Source: Bradyrhizobium sp. 199 (GTDB lineage: Bacteria; Pseudomonadota; Alphaproteobacteria; Rhizobiales; Xanthobacteraceae). From it: a DNA stretch of 64,000 nt. The notes beneath the pieces are model-generated. The model searched no databases. It saw only the letters and a list, made by a program, of their open reading frames with translations, and was not told where the DNA came from. The DNA lies in assembly GCF_023073355.1 (NCBI RefSeq), contig NZ_JADPJI010000009.1:1-64000 (forward strand). The letters run 5' to 3'. Below, one piece after another: positions 42,223-51,412 of this stretch. Made by a program: the position numbers and the translations under genes. Each line of letters starts with the position of its first letter. Position 1 is the stretch's first letter.

Positions 42223-42256
42223 CGCGGAGCCGCCGAGGCGCCGACCCTCCAAGCCT

Positions 42257-42355
42257 AAAGCGCAATGCAATTCGGATGAATCGCCATCGCACTTTAGGTT
42301 ATTGTTTAAGCATGATCTTTTCGGAAAAGCGCTGCGGACTTTTCCCGGATCATGC
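42257..42355. repeat. Dispersed palindromic repeat, family A, copy 2
   Basis: Near-copy of the element at 1735-1829: it opens AAAGCGCAATGCAATTCGG, contains TTGTTTAAGCATGATCTTTTC and ends GGATCATGC, with the same two hairpins. It lies at the 3' end of two convergent genes, a few bases before the DUF3616 stop codon. Confidence 0.88.
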
Positions 42356-42357
42356 CT

Positions 42358-43407
42358 TTAACCTGTGGAACAGGATGAAGATCGCGGGCCCGATCCCGAT
42401 ATTTGGATCGGCGTGGGTGCACCTTCCTTGTCGCCGTCGAACACGATCAGGACACGTAGTCCAGTTGACGTCTTGTCCAACGGCAGGAGCCCCTCCGGCT
42501 TTCGCTTCGGATCAAACGGCAAGTCCTTCAACAGTTCGACGGACTCTGACGCGCCGTCCCACGCGTAAACGGCGTAGGACCCGGGTCCGTCTGCAGCCGG
42601 ACCTGCCAGGACGAGAATGCGATCCCCAAATGACGCGAGATCGCGCACGCCGCGGCCCTCGCCGAGCGGCAGCCGGTACAGGCGATGATCCGAGCTCTTT
42701 CCATCACCAAACAAGGAAGCCACCTCCACCGACAGAACGACGGCGCATTTGCCGTTCAGCACGGGGCCCCGGAATCCTGCGAGCAGCGTCCGATCGTCCT
42801 TGATCACTACGCCTTCAATCGTCAGCCCGTTGGTCTCCAGCCGCATATCCACGAAGGGGCTGAGAGCCGATTCGCTCGCGATGACGTCTCTCAGTCTCGC
42901 CGTCCGCTCGAGACCTGACACATTGCCATCTGCGCCCGTGGTGCGGAACCGGACGATCTGGCTGCTCGCGGCGATCTTCGCTCGAATCTTGTCGGCATGT
43001 TTCTTGGGATCGAGCTTGTGGTCCTTGTCTCGGGGATGACCGTGCGAGCCGATGACGTAAAAGTACCCTTTGGAGAAGGCGACGCCCTCTCCGTCAAGTT
43101 CGAGCGCTTTGTCATTGAAGGTGTTGTCGATCAACTTGACCGGGCTGCCGGCGACAAGCTTGCCGTCCGTCAATTCGACTAATTGAGCGTCTTGGAGATT
43201 GTCGTCGATGACCAGGCACGAACGGGGAAACCCATCCGCGGTCGTGCAGGCGATGCCGCTGACATCCTCGGATCTGCCGCCGTCCTCGCCGATCAGCCTG
43301 TTCTTGACCTGCCACGCATCGTCAGCCGCGGCAACACAAGGCTGCACGCCGCCCGCCATGAGGCCGAGCAGCAAAGTCGCAATCCATCCCGTTCTGGCGA
43401 GGGTCAT
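42358..43407 (-). CDS. DUF3616 exported protein
   Basis: 349 residues from MTLARTGWIATLLLGLMAGG, with AAGGAG six bases upstream. The signal peptide ends near CVAA. The mature protein resembles DUF3616: 'DVSGIACTTADGFPRSCLVIDDNLQDAQLVELTDGKL', 'ELDGEGVAFSKGYFYVIGSHGHPRDKDHK', 'GLTIEGVVIKDDRTLLAGFRGPVLNGKCAVV', repeating an E/DGVA..D-type blade pattern that suggests a beta-propeller. Function is unknown; it is expected in the periplasm. Confidence 0.82.
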   Translation of the reverse strand: MTLARTGWIATLLLGLMAGGVQPCVAAADDAWQVKNRLIGEDGGRSEDVSGIACTTADGFPRSCLVIDDNLQDAQLVELTDGKLVAGSPVKLIDNTFNDKALELDGEGVAFSKGYFYVIGSHGHPRDKDHKLDPKKHADKIRAKIAASSQIVRFRTTGADGNVSGLERTARLRDVIASESALSPFVDMRLETNGLTIEGVVIKDDRTLLAGFRGPVLNGKCAVVLSVEVASLFGDGKSSDHRLYRLPLGEGRGVRDLASFGDRILVLAGPAADGPGSYAVYAWDGASESVELLKDLPFDPKRKPEGLLPLDKTSTGLRVLIVFDGDKEGAPTPIQISGSGPRSSSCSTG

Positions 43408-43989
43408 CGAAGCTCCTTCAGCGGTCGTCGGTTCAAATATCGCCAAGCCGTCCAGCTTCACCGCAATATGATGCCCCCAATTCCCTGCGAGGCTCCCAGG
43501 CAATGAACGTTGATCGGCTTGCCGCCTGTCGATGCGTCAAAGCCGGAAGAGCAAAAGCTGGAGAAGCAGAAGCCGGAAAGCCCGGCCCGAACGGAACGTA
43601 ACATCGAAGAACCAGGAACGGCCGAACCACTGCGGTCCAAAATAGATCACTCGTATCTTAGGTTGTATTGTTCCAGATGCCGCGCCGATGTCAACTCAGT
43701 TCCGGCCGACGCGTCGGTGGCGTGAGGCGATCCAACACAGCGGACGCCTTCGCGGCACACCGCTCACCCACCGTCTCGCCGTAAGAACGGAGCGAGGGAG
43801 TGAGAGAGCCAAGCGTCCCTCACCGCCAAGCGTCCCTCACCGCACTTGGCCAAACTGAGAGGACTATCGAGGGGCGCCTAACCTCTTTCCGCTCTTCTGC
43901 GGCGAGAGGTCGGGATCGCGCAGAGATCGGGGTTGGGGGCGAGGCAATACGCGGCGAGACGAAAAGTCCATCCGGCGTTGCTGAGCGTC
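43408..43989. other. Long intergenic gap with a short tandem repeat
   Basis: No convincing gene in 582 bp; a 71-codon plus frame at 43510-43725 is lysine/proline-rich with no ribosome site. At 43809-43842 a 17-nt unit (CCAAGCGTCCCTCACCG) occurs twice in tandem. Otherwise nothing is recognised. Confidence 0.45.
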
Positions 43990-44850
43990 TTAAACCGCCG
44001 TCGCCTTGGCAAACTCCACGTAGATCTCGCGCAGGCGCGTTGCCAGCGGGCCGGGCTTGCCGTCGCCGATCTTATTGCCGTCGATCGCAACAACCGGCTG
44101 GACGAACAATGACGCCGAAGTCGCAAAGGCTTCCTTGGCGGCCAGCGCCTCGGCGACCGTGAACGAACGCTCTTCGACGCGAAGCTGGCGCTCTTCGGCG
44201 AGCGCCACCACGGCCTTGCGGGTACAGCCGGGCAGGATCGCGTTGGAGTTCTTGCGGGTCACGATGACGTCGTCCTTGGTCAGGATGAATGCCGAGGACG
44301 ACCCGCCCTCGGTGACGTAGCCGTCTTCCAGCATCCAGGCCTCGCCCGCGCCCGCTTCGGCCGCCGCCTGCTTTGCCAAGACCTGCGCCAGCAATGCCAC
44401 GCTCTTGATGTCACGCCGCTCCCAGCGGATGTCCGGCACGGTGATGACGTTGATGCCGGTCTTCGCCGACGCGGCATTGATGATGTCCTTTTCGGAGGTG
44501 AACATCACCAGGCTCGATTTGACGTCGCCCTTCGGGAAGGCAAAGTCGCGGCCCTTGTCGGCGCCGCGCGTCACCTGGAGATAGACCAGGCCGTTATCGA
44601 CCTTGTTGCGCGCGATCAGCTCCTTCTGGAGCTCGGTGATGCGTTCGACCGTCTCCGGCAACTTCAGCTTGATCTCGCCGACCGAGCGCTCAAGCCGCGC
44701 CAGATGCGAGGCGTTGTCGACCAGCTTGCCGTCCAGCACGGCCGAGACCTCATAGATGCCGTCGGCGAACAGGAAGCCGCGATCCAGGACCGAGATTTTG
44801 GCATCCGAGAGCGGGACGAATGAGCCGTTGACGTACGCGATCGGGTCCAA
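43990..44850 (-). CDS. dat: D-amino acid aminotransferase (class IV PLP)
   Basis: 286 residues from a TTG start with AGGAG seven bases upstream. Fold-type IV PLP enzyme: SVLDRGFLFADGIYEV N-terminal block, 'LVYLQVTRGADKGRDFAFP', catalytic Lys in RRDIKSVALLAQVLAK, and 'EDGYVTEGGSSSAFIL' with 'ILPGCTRKAVV'. RGF..ADGIYEV and VTRG are typical of D-alanine aminotransferase rather than BCAT. It provides D-glutamate or consumes D-alanine. It follows the amino-acid ABC transporter on the same strand, but a family-B repeat separates them. Confidence 0.9.
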   Translation of the reverse strand: MDPIAYVNGSFVPLSDAKISVLDRGFLFADGIYEVSAVLDGKLVDNASHLARLERSVGEIKLKLPETVERITELQKELIARNKVDNGLVYLQVTRGADKGRDFAFPKGDVKSSLVMFTSEKDIINAASAKTGINVITVPDIRWERRDIKSVALLAQVLAKQAAAEAGAGEAWMLEDGYVTEGGSSSAFILTKDDVIVTRKNSNAILPGCTRKAVVALAEERQLRVEERSFTVAEALAAKEAFATSASLFVQPVVAIDGNKIGDGKPGPLATRLREIYVEFAKATAV

Positions 44851-44932
44851 GGCAGGTCTCCTGGAGAGAAGGGGATTTGGCTCTCGGTATAGGAGATTTG
44901 GCGCGCCCGATAAACCCTCGATCCGTCATTCC

Positions 44933-45053
44933 GGGGCATTCGCGAAGCGAATGATCCCGGAAGCCATCTCGCCTCTCATCCTGCCGCCCGATGATCCTCA
45001 GATGCGCAATTGCGCATCATAGCTCGCGCTGCGCGCGCCCCGGGATGACGGCG
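44933..45053. repeat. Dispersed palindromic repeat, family B, copy 2
   Basis: Opens CGTCATTCCGGGGC and ends GCCCCGGGATGACGGCG. The central 18-bp palindrome at 45001-45018 is GATGCGCAA/TTGCGCATC. Compared with 16272-16289, position 2 is A instead of G and its partner T instead of C, i.e. both arms changed together. Confidence 0.82.
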
Positions 45054-45056
45054 CAG

Positions 45057-45788
45057 TTAATGCGACAGGATCTTCGACAAGAACTTCTGCGCGCGGTCGC
45101 TGCGCGGCTTGCCGAAGAAATCCTCCTTCGCCGCGTCCTCGACGATTTCGCCGCGGTCCATGAAGATCACGCGGTTGGCGACCTTGCGGGCAAAGCCCAT
45201 CTCGTGGGTAACCACCATCATCGTCATGCCCTCGTGGGCGAGGTCGACCATGACGTCGAGCACCTCGCTCACCATTTCCGGATCGAGCGCCGAGGTCGGC
45301 TCGTCGAACAGCATGACGATGGGATCCATGGCGAGCGCACGGGCGATCGCCACGCGCTGCTGCTGGCCGCCGGACAGGTTCGCGGGATACTTTTGCGCCT
45401 GTTCCTTGAGGCCGACGCGCTCCAGCAGCTGCATGCCTTTCGCCATCGCCTTGTCGCGCGACCGGTCGAGCACCTTCTGCTGCGCGAGGCAGAGATTGTC
45501 GATAATCTTCAAATGCGGAAACAGCTCGAAGTGCTGGAACACCATGCCGACGCGCGAACGCAGCTTGGGCAGGTTGGTCTTGGGATCGTTGACCTTGGTG
45601 CCGTCGACGCTGATGTCGCCGCTCTGGAACGGCTCCAGCGCATTGACGCATTTGATCAGCGTCGACTTGCCCGAGCCCGAGGGGCCGCAGACCACGACGA
45701 CCTCGCCCTTGGTGACGCTGGTGGTGCAATCGGTCAGCACCTGGAAACTCGGCGTGTACCATTTGTTGACGTGGCTGATTTCGATCAT
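45057..45788 (-). CDS. gltL: Amino-acid ABC transporter ATP-binding protein
   Basis: 243 residues. Walker A GPSGSGKSTLIKCVNAL, Q-loop FQHFELFPHL, signature NLSGGQQQRVAIARAL, Walker B VMLFDEPTSALD and the switch His (VVTHEMGFA). It closely follows the GlnQ/GltL family and is the last gene of a gltI-gltJ-gltK-gltL operon for acidic or general amino acid import. The symbol is inferred from order and partner sequences, not substrate tests. Confidence 0.92.
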   Translation of the reverse strand: MIEISHVNKWYTPSFQVLTDCTTSVTKGEVVVVCGPSGSGKSTLIKCVNALEPFQSGDISVDGTKVNDPKTNLPKLRSRVGMVFQHFELFPHLKIIDNLCLAQQKVLDRSRDKAMAKGMQLLERVGLKEQAQKYPANLSGGQQQRVAIARALAMDPIVMLFDEPTSALDPEMVSEVLDVMVDLAHEGMTMMVVTHEMGFARKVANRVIFMDRGEIVEDAAKEDFFGKPRSDRAQKFLSKILSH

Positions 45789-45800
45789 GAGCGGCTAGCC

Positions 45801-46493
45801 CTAGCGAATGATGGCGATGCGCGCCTGCAGGCGGCGGACGCCGAAGGACGCGATACAGGAAATGGTGAAGTAGACGACTGCTGCGAACAGGTACATTTCG
45901 ACCAGGCGGCCGTCGCGCTGCGCAACCTTGCTCGCCGCTCCCAGAAAGTCCGTGATCGACAAGACGTAGACCAGCGAAGTGTCCTGGAACAGCACGATGG
46001 TCTGCGTGATCAGGACCGGCAGCATGTTACGGAAGGCCTGCGGCAGCACGACGTAGCGCATGGTCTGGGCGTAGGTCAGGCCGAGCGCGTTGGCTGCGGC
46101 CGGCTGGCCGCGCGAGATCGACTGGATGCCGGCACGCATGATCTCGGAAAAGTACGCGGCCTCGAACATGATGAAGGTGATGAGCGAGGACGCGAACGCG
46201 CCGACGCTGATCGGGCGTGACGCGCCGGTCACCCACTGCCCGATGTAGGGCACCAGGAAGTAGAACCAGAAGATGACCAGCACCAGCGGCAGCGAGCGCA
46301 TGAAGTCGACATAGACGCCGGCGATGCGGCCAAGGATCTTGAAGCCGGAGAGCCGCATCAGCGCGAGCGCCGTGCCGAAGACCAGGCCGCCGAGTGCTGC
46401 GAGGCCCGTCAGCGTCAGTGTGAACGTCATGCCCTCGTAGAACAGGTAGGGCAGTGCGCGGCGGATGACATCGAAATCGAGATTGCCGAACAT
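45801..46493 (-). CDS. gltK: Amino-acid ABC transporter permease
   Basis: 230 residues from MFGNLDFDVIRRALPYLF, chosen because the preceding GGGGA lies at the end of the upstream permease gene. His/Glu/Gln-type permease: 'EGMTFTLTLTGLAALGGLVFGTALALMRLSG', a conserved VDFMRSLPLVLVIFWFYF, and the EAA loop 'SISRGQPAAANALGLTYAQTMRYVVLPQAFRNMLPVLI'. Four base pairs separate it from gltJ, so the genes are translationally linked. Confidence 0.9.
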   Translation of the reverse strand: MFGNLDFDVIRRALPYLFYEGMTFTLTLTGLAALGGLVFGTALALMRLSGFKILGRIAGVYVDFMRSLPLVLVIFWFYFLVPYIGQWVTGASRPISVGAFASSLITFIMFEAAYFSEIMRAGIQSISRGQPAAANALGLTYAQTMRYVVLPQAFRNMLPVLITQTIVLFQDTSLVYVLSITDFLGAASKVAQRDGRLVEMYLFAAVVYFTISCIASFGVRRLQARIAIIR

Positions 46494-46497
46494 CGTG

Positions 46498-47229
46498 CTA
46501 TTTCCCCGTGATGTAGCCGGGGATCGCGACCCAGCGCTCAAGGAAGCGCATCGCGGTCACGACGACGGCGTTGACGAGGAGATAGAGAATGGTCGCGGCG
46601 GTAAAGGCCTCGAACACCTGGAACGAGAATTCCTGCATCGAGCGCGCCTGTCCGGTCAATTCGAGCAGGCCGATGGTGATGGCTACCGCCGTGTTCTTGA
46701 TGGTGTTCAGGAATTCGGACGTCAGCGGCGGCAGGATGATGCGGAACGCCATCGGCATCAACACGTAGCGATAGCCTTGGAAAGTCGTCAGGCCGAGCGC
46801 AGTAGCGGCCATCTTCTGTCCGCGCGGCAGCGAGCCGATACCGGCCTGCAACTGCACGGCGACACGCGCCGACATGAAGAAGCCGACGCCGATCGCCGCC
46901 GTCCAGAACGGCGCGTTCGGCAGCTGCTTCAGCCAGGTGCCCGCGCTTTTTGGCAGTAGTTCCGGCAGCACGAAGAACCACAAGAAGAGCTGAACCAGCA
47001 ACGGCATGTTGCGGAAGAATTCGACATAGGCAAAACCGAACCAGTTCGCCCCCTTGGACGGCAGCGTACGCATCACGCCGACGATCGATCCGGTGATCAG
47101 CGCGATGACCCAGGCCAACGCCCCAGTCTTGAGGGTCAGCACCAGTCCTGACAGCAGCATGTCGAGATAGGTGCCGGTCCCCATCGGGTTCGGCTGGAAG
47201 AAGATTCCCCAGTTCCAGTTATAGTTCAC
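46498..47229 (-). CDS. gltJ: Amino-acid ABC transporter permease
   Basis: 243 residues with several TM segments. 'YLDMLLSGLVLTLKTGALAWVIALITGSIVGVMRTLPSKG', EFFRNMPLLVQLFLWFFVLPELLP and the EAA loop 'LPRGQKMAATALGLTTFQGYRYVLMPMAFRIILPPLTSEF' identify the GltJ branch of the glutamate/aspartate-type permeases. It pairs with gltK; the heterodimer forms the channel. The hairpin at 47275 lies between it and the binding-protein gene. Confidence 0.9.
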   Translation of the reverse strand: MNYNWNWGIFFQPNPMGTGTYLDMLLSGLVLTLKTGALAWVIALITGSIVGVMRTLPSKGANWFGFAYVEFFRNMPLLVQLFLWFFVLPELLPKSAGTWLKQLPNAPFWTAAIGVGFFMSARVAVQLQAGIGSLPRGQKMAATALGLTTFQGYRYVLMPMAFRIILPPLTSEFLNTIKNTAVAITIGLLELTGQARSMQEFSFQVFEAFTAATILYLLVNAVVVTAMRFLERWVAIPGYITGK

Positions 47230-47274
47230 GTGTCCCCCGCGCGAACGCGCCTTTTGTCCCGGCGCCTATGCAAA

Positions 47275-47309
47275 TGTCCGGCCACCCTGGTGTCAAGAGT
47301 GGCCGGACA
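47275..47309 (-). terminator. Stem-loop between gltI and gltJ
   Basis: An 11-bp perfect stem, TGTCCGGCCAC/GTGGCCGGACA, with a 13-nt loop. The following minus-strand sequence has only ATTTGC, so complete termination is unlikely. Such a stem after a binding-protein gene typically stabilises its mRNA or partly attenuates, giving more receptor than permease. Confidence 0.7.
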
Positions 47310-47339
47310 CAATCCCGATCGAAAGATCGAGGTTATATC

Positions 47340-48251
47340 TTACTTATAGTCGTCCGGGTTCGGCGAGTCCGTCGGCTTGGCGAACTCGTTCTTCAGCTCG
47401 GCCGAGATCGGCGTGTTGAGGTTGAGGCCCTTCGGCGGGATCTTCTGGGTGAACCATTTGTCGTAGATCTTCTGGGCCTCGCCGGAGGTGTAGAGTGCGG
47501 CCGTCGCCGCATCGACCACCTTCTTGAAAGGCGCGTCGTCCCTGCGCAGCATGATGCCATAGGGCTCGGGCTTGGAGAACGCATCCTTGGAGATGACGTA
47601 ATCGTCCGGCGACTTCGAGCCGGCGACAAGGCTCGCGAGCAGGATATCATCCATCACGAAGGCAACCGCACGATCGGTCTCGACCATCAGGAATGCCTCG
47701 GCATGATCCTTCGCCGGAATGATGTTGGCGCCGAGACCCTTCGCGACGTTCGCCTCGGTGAGCTGCTTGATATTGGTGGTGCCGGCGGTCGAGACCACCG
47801 ATTTTCCCTTGAGGTCGTCGATCGCCTTGAGGCCGCTGGACTTCTTGAAGACGTAGCGGCTGGCGGTCAAATAGTGGGTGTTGGTGAAGGCGACCTGCTT
47901 CTGGCGCTCGGCATTGTTGGTGGTCGAGCCGCATTCGAGGTCGATGGTGCCGTTGGCCATCAGTGGGATCCGGGTCGCCGAGGTCACCGGATTGAGCTTG
48001 ACCTCGAGCTTGTCGAGCTTGAGCTCTTTCTTCACGGCATCGACGATCTTGTAGCAAATGTCCATCGCGTAGCCGACGGGCTTCTGGTTGTCGTCCAGAT
48101 ACGAGAACGGGATCGAGGAGTCGCGGAAGCCCAGAGTGATGGCGCCGGTGTCCTTGATGTTCTTCAACGTGCCGGTCAGCTCCTGGGCCCCGGCCTGGCT
48201 GACGGCGAAGGTCGCGGCGAGCGCGAGCCCAATGCTACGGAGGTGTTTCAC
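47340..48251 (-). CDS. gltI: Amino-acid-binding periplasmic protein (GltI-like)
   Basis: 303 residues from GTG 48251, seven bases after AGGGGA. Signal peptide MKHLRSIGLALAATFAVSQAGA. Mature family-3 receptor: GAITLGFRDSSIPFSYLDDNQKPVGYAMDI, 'LNPVTSATRIPLMANGTIDLECGSTTNN' and 'VAFTNTHYLTASRYVFKK'. The ECGSTTN and RIPLM patterns match glutamate/aspartate receptors. First transporter gene; the M20 dipeptidase lies 99 bp upstream on the same strand. Confidence 0.92.
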   Translation of the reverse strand: MKHLRSIGLALAATFAVSQAGAQELTGTLKNIKDTGAITLGFRDSSIPFSYLDDNQKPVGYAMDICYKIVDAVKKELKLDKLEVKLNPVTSATRIPLMANGTIDLECGSTTNNAERQKQVAFTNTHYLTASRYVFKKSSGLKAIDDLKGKSVVSTAGTTNIKQLTEANVAKGLGANIIPAKDHAEAFLMVETDRAVAFVMDDILLASLVAGSKSPDDYVISKDAFSKPEPYGIMLRRDDAPFKKVVDAATAALYTSGEAQKIYDKWFTQKIPPKGLNLNTPISAELKNEFAKPTDSPNPDDYK

Positions 48252-48350
48252 TTTTTGGTCCCCTTTCAGGATGATGCGGCCCGGATGCAAGCACAGATTG
48301 GGCCGGATTAGAATGTGACTTTTGGCTGGATCGCGGCTCAGGTTAACGGC

Positions 48351-49736
48351 TCAGGACGGGGGTTTTGGCAATTGGCCGAGATCCCAGAACAGCCCGGCCA
48401 TCACCGTCAAGGCTTCTTCGGTCAAAGGCAGCAGGATGTGCTCATTGGGCGCATGCTGGGAGCAGCCGGGATAGGAGTGCGGGACCCAGATCGTCGGCAG
48501 ACCCAGGATCTCGGAAAACACGTCGTTTGGCAGCGAGCCGCCGAAGTTCGGCAGCACCGCCGGCGGCTTGCCGGTGGTCTCCTGTACCGAATCCGCCGCC
48601 CATTTGATCCAGGGACTGTCGAAATCTGTGCGCGATGCAGCAAAACTCTGGGCCGCCCGAACTTCGACCATCGGAAAACCGCGTCCGACCAGATGCGCGC
48701 GGACGGCCTCGATCAGCCCATCAATCCTGGTGCCGACCACAAAACGCAGTTGCAGCACGGCATTGGCATGGCCCGGAATGGCGTTGGCCGGCTTGTCGAT
48801 ATTACCCGACGACATCGCCAGCACTTCCAGCGTATTCCAGGCGTAGAGCCGCTCAGCGGCCGACAGCCCCTCCTCGCCCCAGTTCTCGGCCAGCGCAGGC
48901 TCGTCCGCGCCCGGCACCACCTGCACGTCGGCGAGATAGCTGCGGATCTGGTTGCTGAGCCGCGGCGGCTTCAGCGCGTCGAGCTGAAGCCGGCCGTGCC
49001 CATCGACCAGCGTTGAGATCGCATTGACCAGAATGGTCGCCGGATTGGCCAGCACGCCGCCCCAATTGCCGGAATGGTGGCCGCCGTCGCGCAGATCGAC
49101 ATCCAGATGAATGCGGATGCCGCCGCGGCAGCCGAGGAACAGCGTCGGGCGATCGGCGGACAGGCGAGGCCCATCGGAGGCCATGAACAGATCTGCCTTG
49201 AGCGCCTCGCGATTCAGGTCGCAGACTTTGCCCAGATCGGGCGAGCCGATCTCCTCGCCCATTTCGACGATGAACTTGGCGTTGAACCCGAGCTTGCCGC
49301 CGCGGGCGTCGCGCACCGCGCGGAGTGCCGCCATGTTGATGCTGTGCTGGCCCTTGTTGTCGGCGGTGCCGCGACCGTAAAGCCGCGTGCCAGCGACGGT
49401 CGTACGCCAGGGATCGCGCCCCTCACGCCACTCGCCTTCCATGCCGTCGACGACGTCGCCATGGCCATAAATCAGCACGGTGGGCGCTGAGGCGCTTTCG
49501 TGATGCTCGGCGAACAGGAACGGCGCCTTGCCGCTGGGGGACTCGACGATACGGCTGGTAAAATCCAGTGCAGCAAATGCCGGCTGAATTTCCTGCTCCA
49601 GATAGGCGCGCAGCTCGGCGCCGCGGGACGGATTCTGGCTTTCGGTCTTGAAGGCGACGCGGCGCTCGAGCTCGGTCAGAAACGCGCCGGACTTGAAATC
49701 CTCACGGGCGCGGGCGATGGCGTCGGCTCTGGTCAT
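48351..49736 (-). CDS. M20-family metallodipeptidase
   Basis: 461 residues starting at MTRADAIARAREDF. Di-zinc ligands are in order: VLIYGHGDVVDGM (His, Asp), GRGTADNKGQ (bridging Asp), 'FIVEMGEEIGSPDLG' (Glu general base + Glu), ASDGPRL and the distal HAPNEH (His). The lid domain follows ('CRGGIRIHLDVDLRDGGHHSGNWGGVLANP'). This resembles ArgE/DapE/CPG2-type dipeptidases. Longer frames upstream exist but lack family similarity. With the adjacent glt operon it suggests dipeptide hydrolysis and uptake of the released amino acids. Confidence 0.9.
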   Translation of the reverse strand: MTRADAIARAREDFKSGAFLTELERRVAFKTESQNPSRGAELRAYLEQEIQPAFAALDFTSRIVESPSGKAPFLFAEHHESASAPTVLIYGHGDVVDGMEGEWREGRDPWRTTVAGTRLYGRGTADNKGQHSINMAALRAVRDARGGKLGFNAKFIVEMGEEIGSPDLGKVCDLNREALKADLFMASDGPRLSADRPTLFLGCRGGIRIHLDVDLRDGGHHSGNWGGVLANPATILVNAISTLVDGHGRLQLDALKPPRLSNQIRSYLADVQVVPGADEPALAENWGEEGLSAAERLYAWNTLEVLAMSSGNIDKPANAIPGHANAVLQLRFVVGTRIDGLIEAVRAHLVGRGFPMVEVRAAQSFAASRTDFDSPWIKWAADSVQETTGKPPAVLPNFGGSLPNDVFSEILGLPTIWVPHSYPGCSQHAPNEHILLPLTEEALTVMAGLFWDLGQLPKPPS

Positions 49737-49828
49737 GACTTGCTTTTCGAGACTTGAACGAAGGACTTTACCCCACCCGGGTTGGCCTTCGAAAGTGGCG
49801 GGGACTTGGACAGTTCTTGCAATTGGCT

Positions 49829-49872
49829 TGCAGTTCTCTTGCAGTTCTCTTCGAGTTCTCTTGGGAGTTCGT
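49829..49872. repeat. Four-unit 11-nt tandem repeat in a promoter gap
   Basis: Units TGCAGTTCTCT, TGCAGTTCTCT, TCGAGTTCTCT and TGGGAGTTCGT follow each other from 49829. The period is close to one helical turn. The flank at 49811 (CAGTTCTTGC) looks like a further degenerate unit. It lies 147 bp before the FMN monooxygenase start at 50019, within the gap from the M20 gene. Confidence 0.7.
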
Positions 49873-50018
49873 TCTCGCTCGCTTGAGATTGGCTTGCCAG
49901 GGCGGGCGTACCGCCGATTTTGGCCTTGCCAAGCGCAAACGATATGCAAGAACGTCGCCAAGTTGGGGCGCACGTCTATCATTCGAAGAGCGCTCAGTAC
50001 AGAGCGCCGGGGAACCAC

Positions 50019-51395
50019 ATGGCCAAGCAGATCAGGCTCAACGCCTTCGCGATGAATTGCGTCGCGCACCAATCACCCGGCCTGTGGACGCATCCGCGCG
50101 ACCGCACCGCCGACTATAACCGCCTGCCCTACTGGATCGATCTCGCCAAGACGCTGGAGCGGGGCCGCTTCGACGGACTGTTCCTGGCCGACGTGCTCGG
50201 CGTCTACGACGTCTTTGGCAACAGCCCTGACGCGGCCTTGCGCAACGCAGCACAGACGCCGTCGAACGAGCCGCTGCTGCTGCTCTCGGCGATGGCCGCG
50301 GTGACGCAAAATCTTGGCTTCGGCGTCACCAGCAATCTGTCGTTCGAGCCGCCCTACCCGTTCGCACGGCGAATGTCGACGCTCGATCATCTCACCGAGG
50401 GCCGGATCGGCTGGAACGTCGTCACCGGCTATCTCGACAGCGCCGCCCGCGGTGCCGGCAAGGACAAGCAGACCGGACACGACGACCGCTACGACATCGC
50501 CGACGAATATATGGAGGTGGTCTACAAGCTCTGGGAAGGAAGCTGGGAGGACGACGCCGTGCTGCGCGACCGCAAGCGCGGCATCTTCACCGATCCCACC
50601 AAAGTTCATCGCGTCAACCATGAGGGCGCGAACTACCGCATCAACAACACCATCCATCTCAGCGAGCCCTCGCCCCAGCGCACGCCGGTGCTGTACCAGG
50701 CCGGCACCTCGCCGCGCGGCCGGCAGTTTGCGGCCAAGCATGCCGAATGCGTCTTCATGTCGGGACCGTCGGCCAAGGTGATCGCGCCGCGCGTCTCGGC
50801 GATCCGCCAGGAGGCCGCCGCGTTCGGCCGCAACCCTGCCGAGATCCTGATGTTTTCGATGATGACGATCATCCTCGGCAGGACCAAAGCCGAAGCGAAC
50901 GAGAAATACGCCGACTACCGCCGCCACATCAGCCCCGAAGGCGCGCTGGCGCTGATGTCGGGATGGACCGGCGTCGACTTCGCCGGCTACGACCTCGATC
51001 AGCAGGTGCGTCACGTCCAGAACGATGCCGGCCGCAGCGCCATGGACAACGTCACCCGCGCCGATCCAGATCGGATCTGGACTGTGCGCGATGTCATCGA
51101 GCATGTCGGCGTCGGCGGCGCCGGGCCAGTCGTGGTCGGTACGCCCGAAAGCGTAGCCGACAAGATCGAAGATTGGTTCGAGAAGACGGACGTCGACGGG
51201 CTCAATGTCGCATTCGCGATCTCGCCCGGCGATTTCGAGGACATCGCCGACATGCTGGTGCCGGAGCTGACGCGGCGCGGGCGATACAAGTCGGAGTATA
51301 CGCAGGGCACGCTGCGGGAGAAGCTGTTCGGCGGCGGCCGCGCGAGGTTAGGCGCGCCGCACCCGGCGGCGGGGTATCGGGTGGGGAAGAGGTAG
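50019..51395 (+). CDS. NtaA/SnaA/DszA-type FMN-dependent monooxygenase (LLM class)
   Basis: 458 residues from MAKQIRLNAFAMNCVAHQSPGLWTHPRD, just after CGGGGA. Diagnostic blocks: 'RFDGLFLADVLGVYDVFG', 'NEPLLLLSAMAAVTQNLGFGVTSNLSFEPPYPFARRMSTLDHLTEGRIGWNVVTGYLDSAARG', and 'TPVLYQAGTSPRGRQFAAKHAECVF'. Needs reduced FMN from an unlinked reductase. A paralog of the operon gene at 35890; the substrate is unknown, with nitrilotriacetate, sulfonates or dibenzothiophene sulfone being known ones in the family. A tandem repeat precedes it. Confidence 0.92.
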   Translation: MAKQIRLNAFAMNCVAHQSPGLWTHPRDRTADYNRLPYWIDLAKTLERGRFDGLFLADVLGVYDVFGNSPDAALRNAAQTPSNEPLLLLSAMAAVTQNLGFGVTSNLSFEPPYPFARRMSTLDHLTEGRIGWNVVTGYLDSAARGAGKDKQTGHDDRYDIADEYMEVVYKLWEGSWEDDAVLRDRKRGIFTDPTKVHRVNHEGANYRINNTIHLSEPSPQRTPVLYQAGTSPRGRQFAAKHAECVFMSGPSAKVIAPRVSAIRQEAAAFGRNPAEILMFSMMTIILGRTKAEANEKYADYRRHISPEGALALMSGWTGVDFAGYDLDQQVRHVQNDAGRSAMDNVTRADPDRIWTVRDVIEHVGVGGAGPVVVGTPESVADKIEDWFEKTDVDGLNVAFAISPGDFEDIADMLVPELTRRGRYKSEYTQGTLREKLFGGGRARLGAPHPAAGYRVGKR

Positions 51396-51412
51396 GCCGA
51401 TTGTCTCCTCCT

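Noticed and set aside
43510..43725. 71-codon Lys/Pro/Glu-rich ORF
   Set aside because: No ribosome site, no domain, and located in a gap with repeats; more likely chance.
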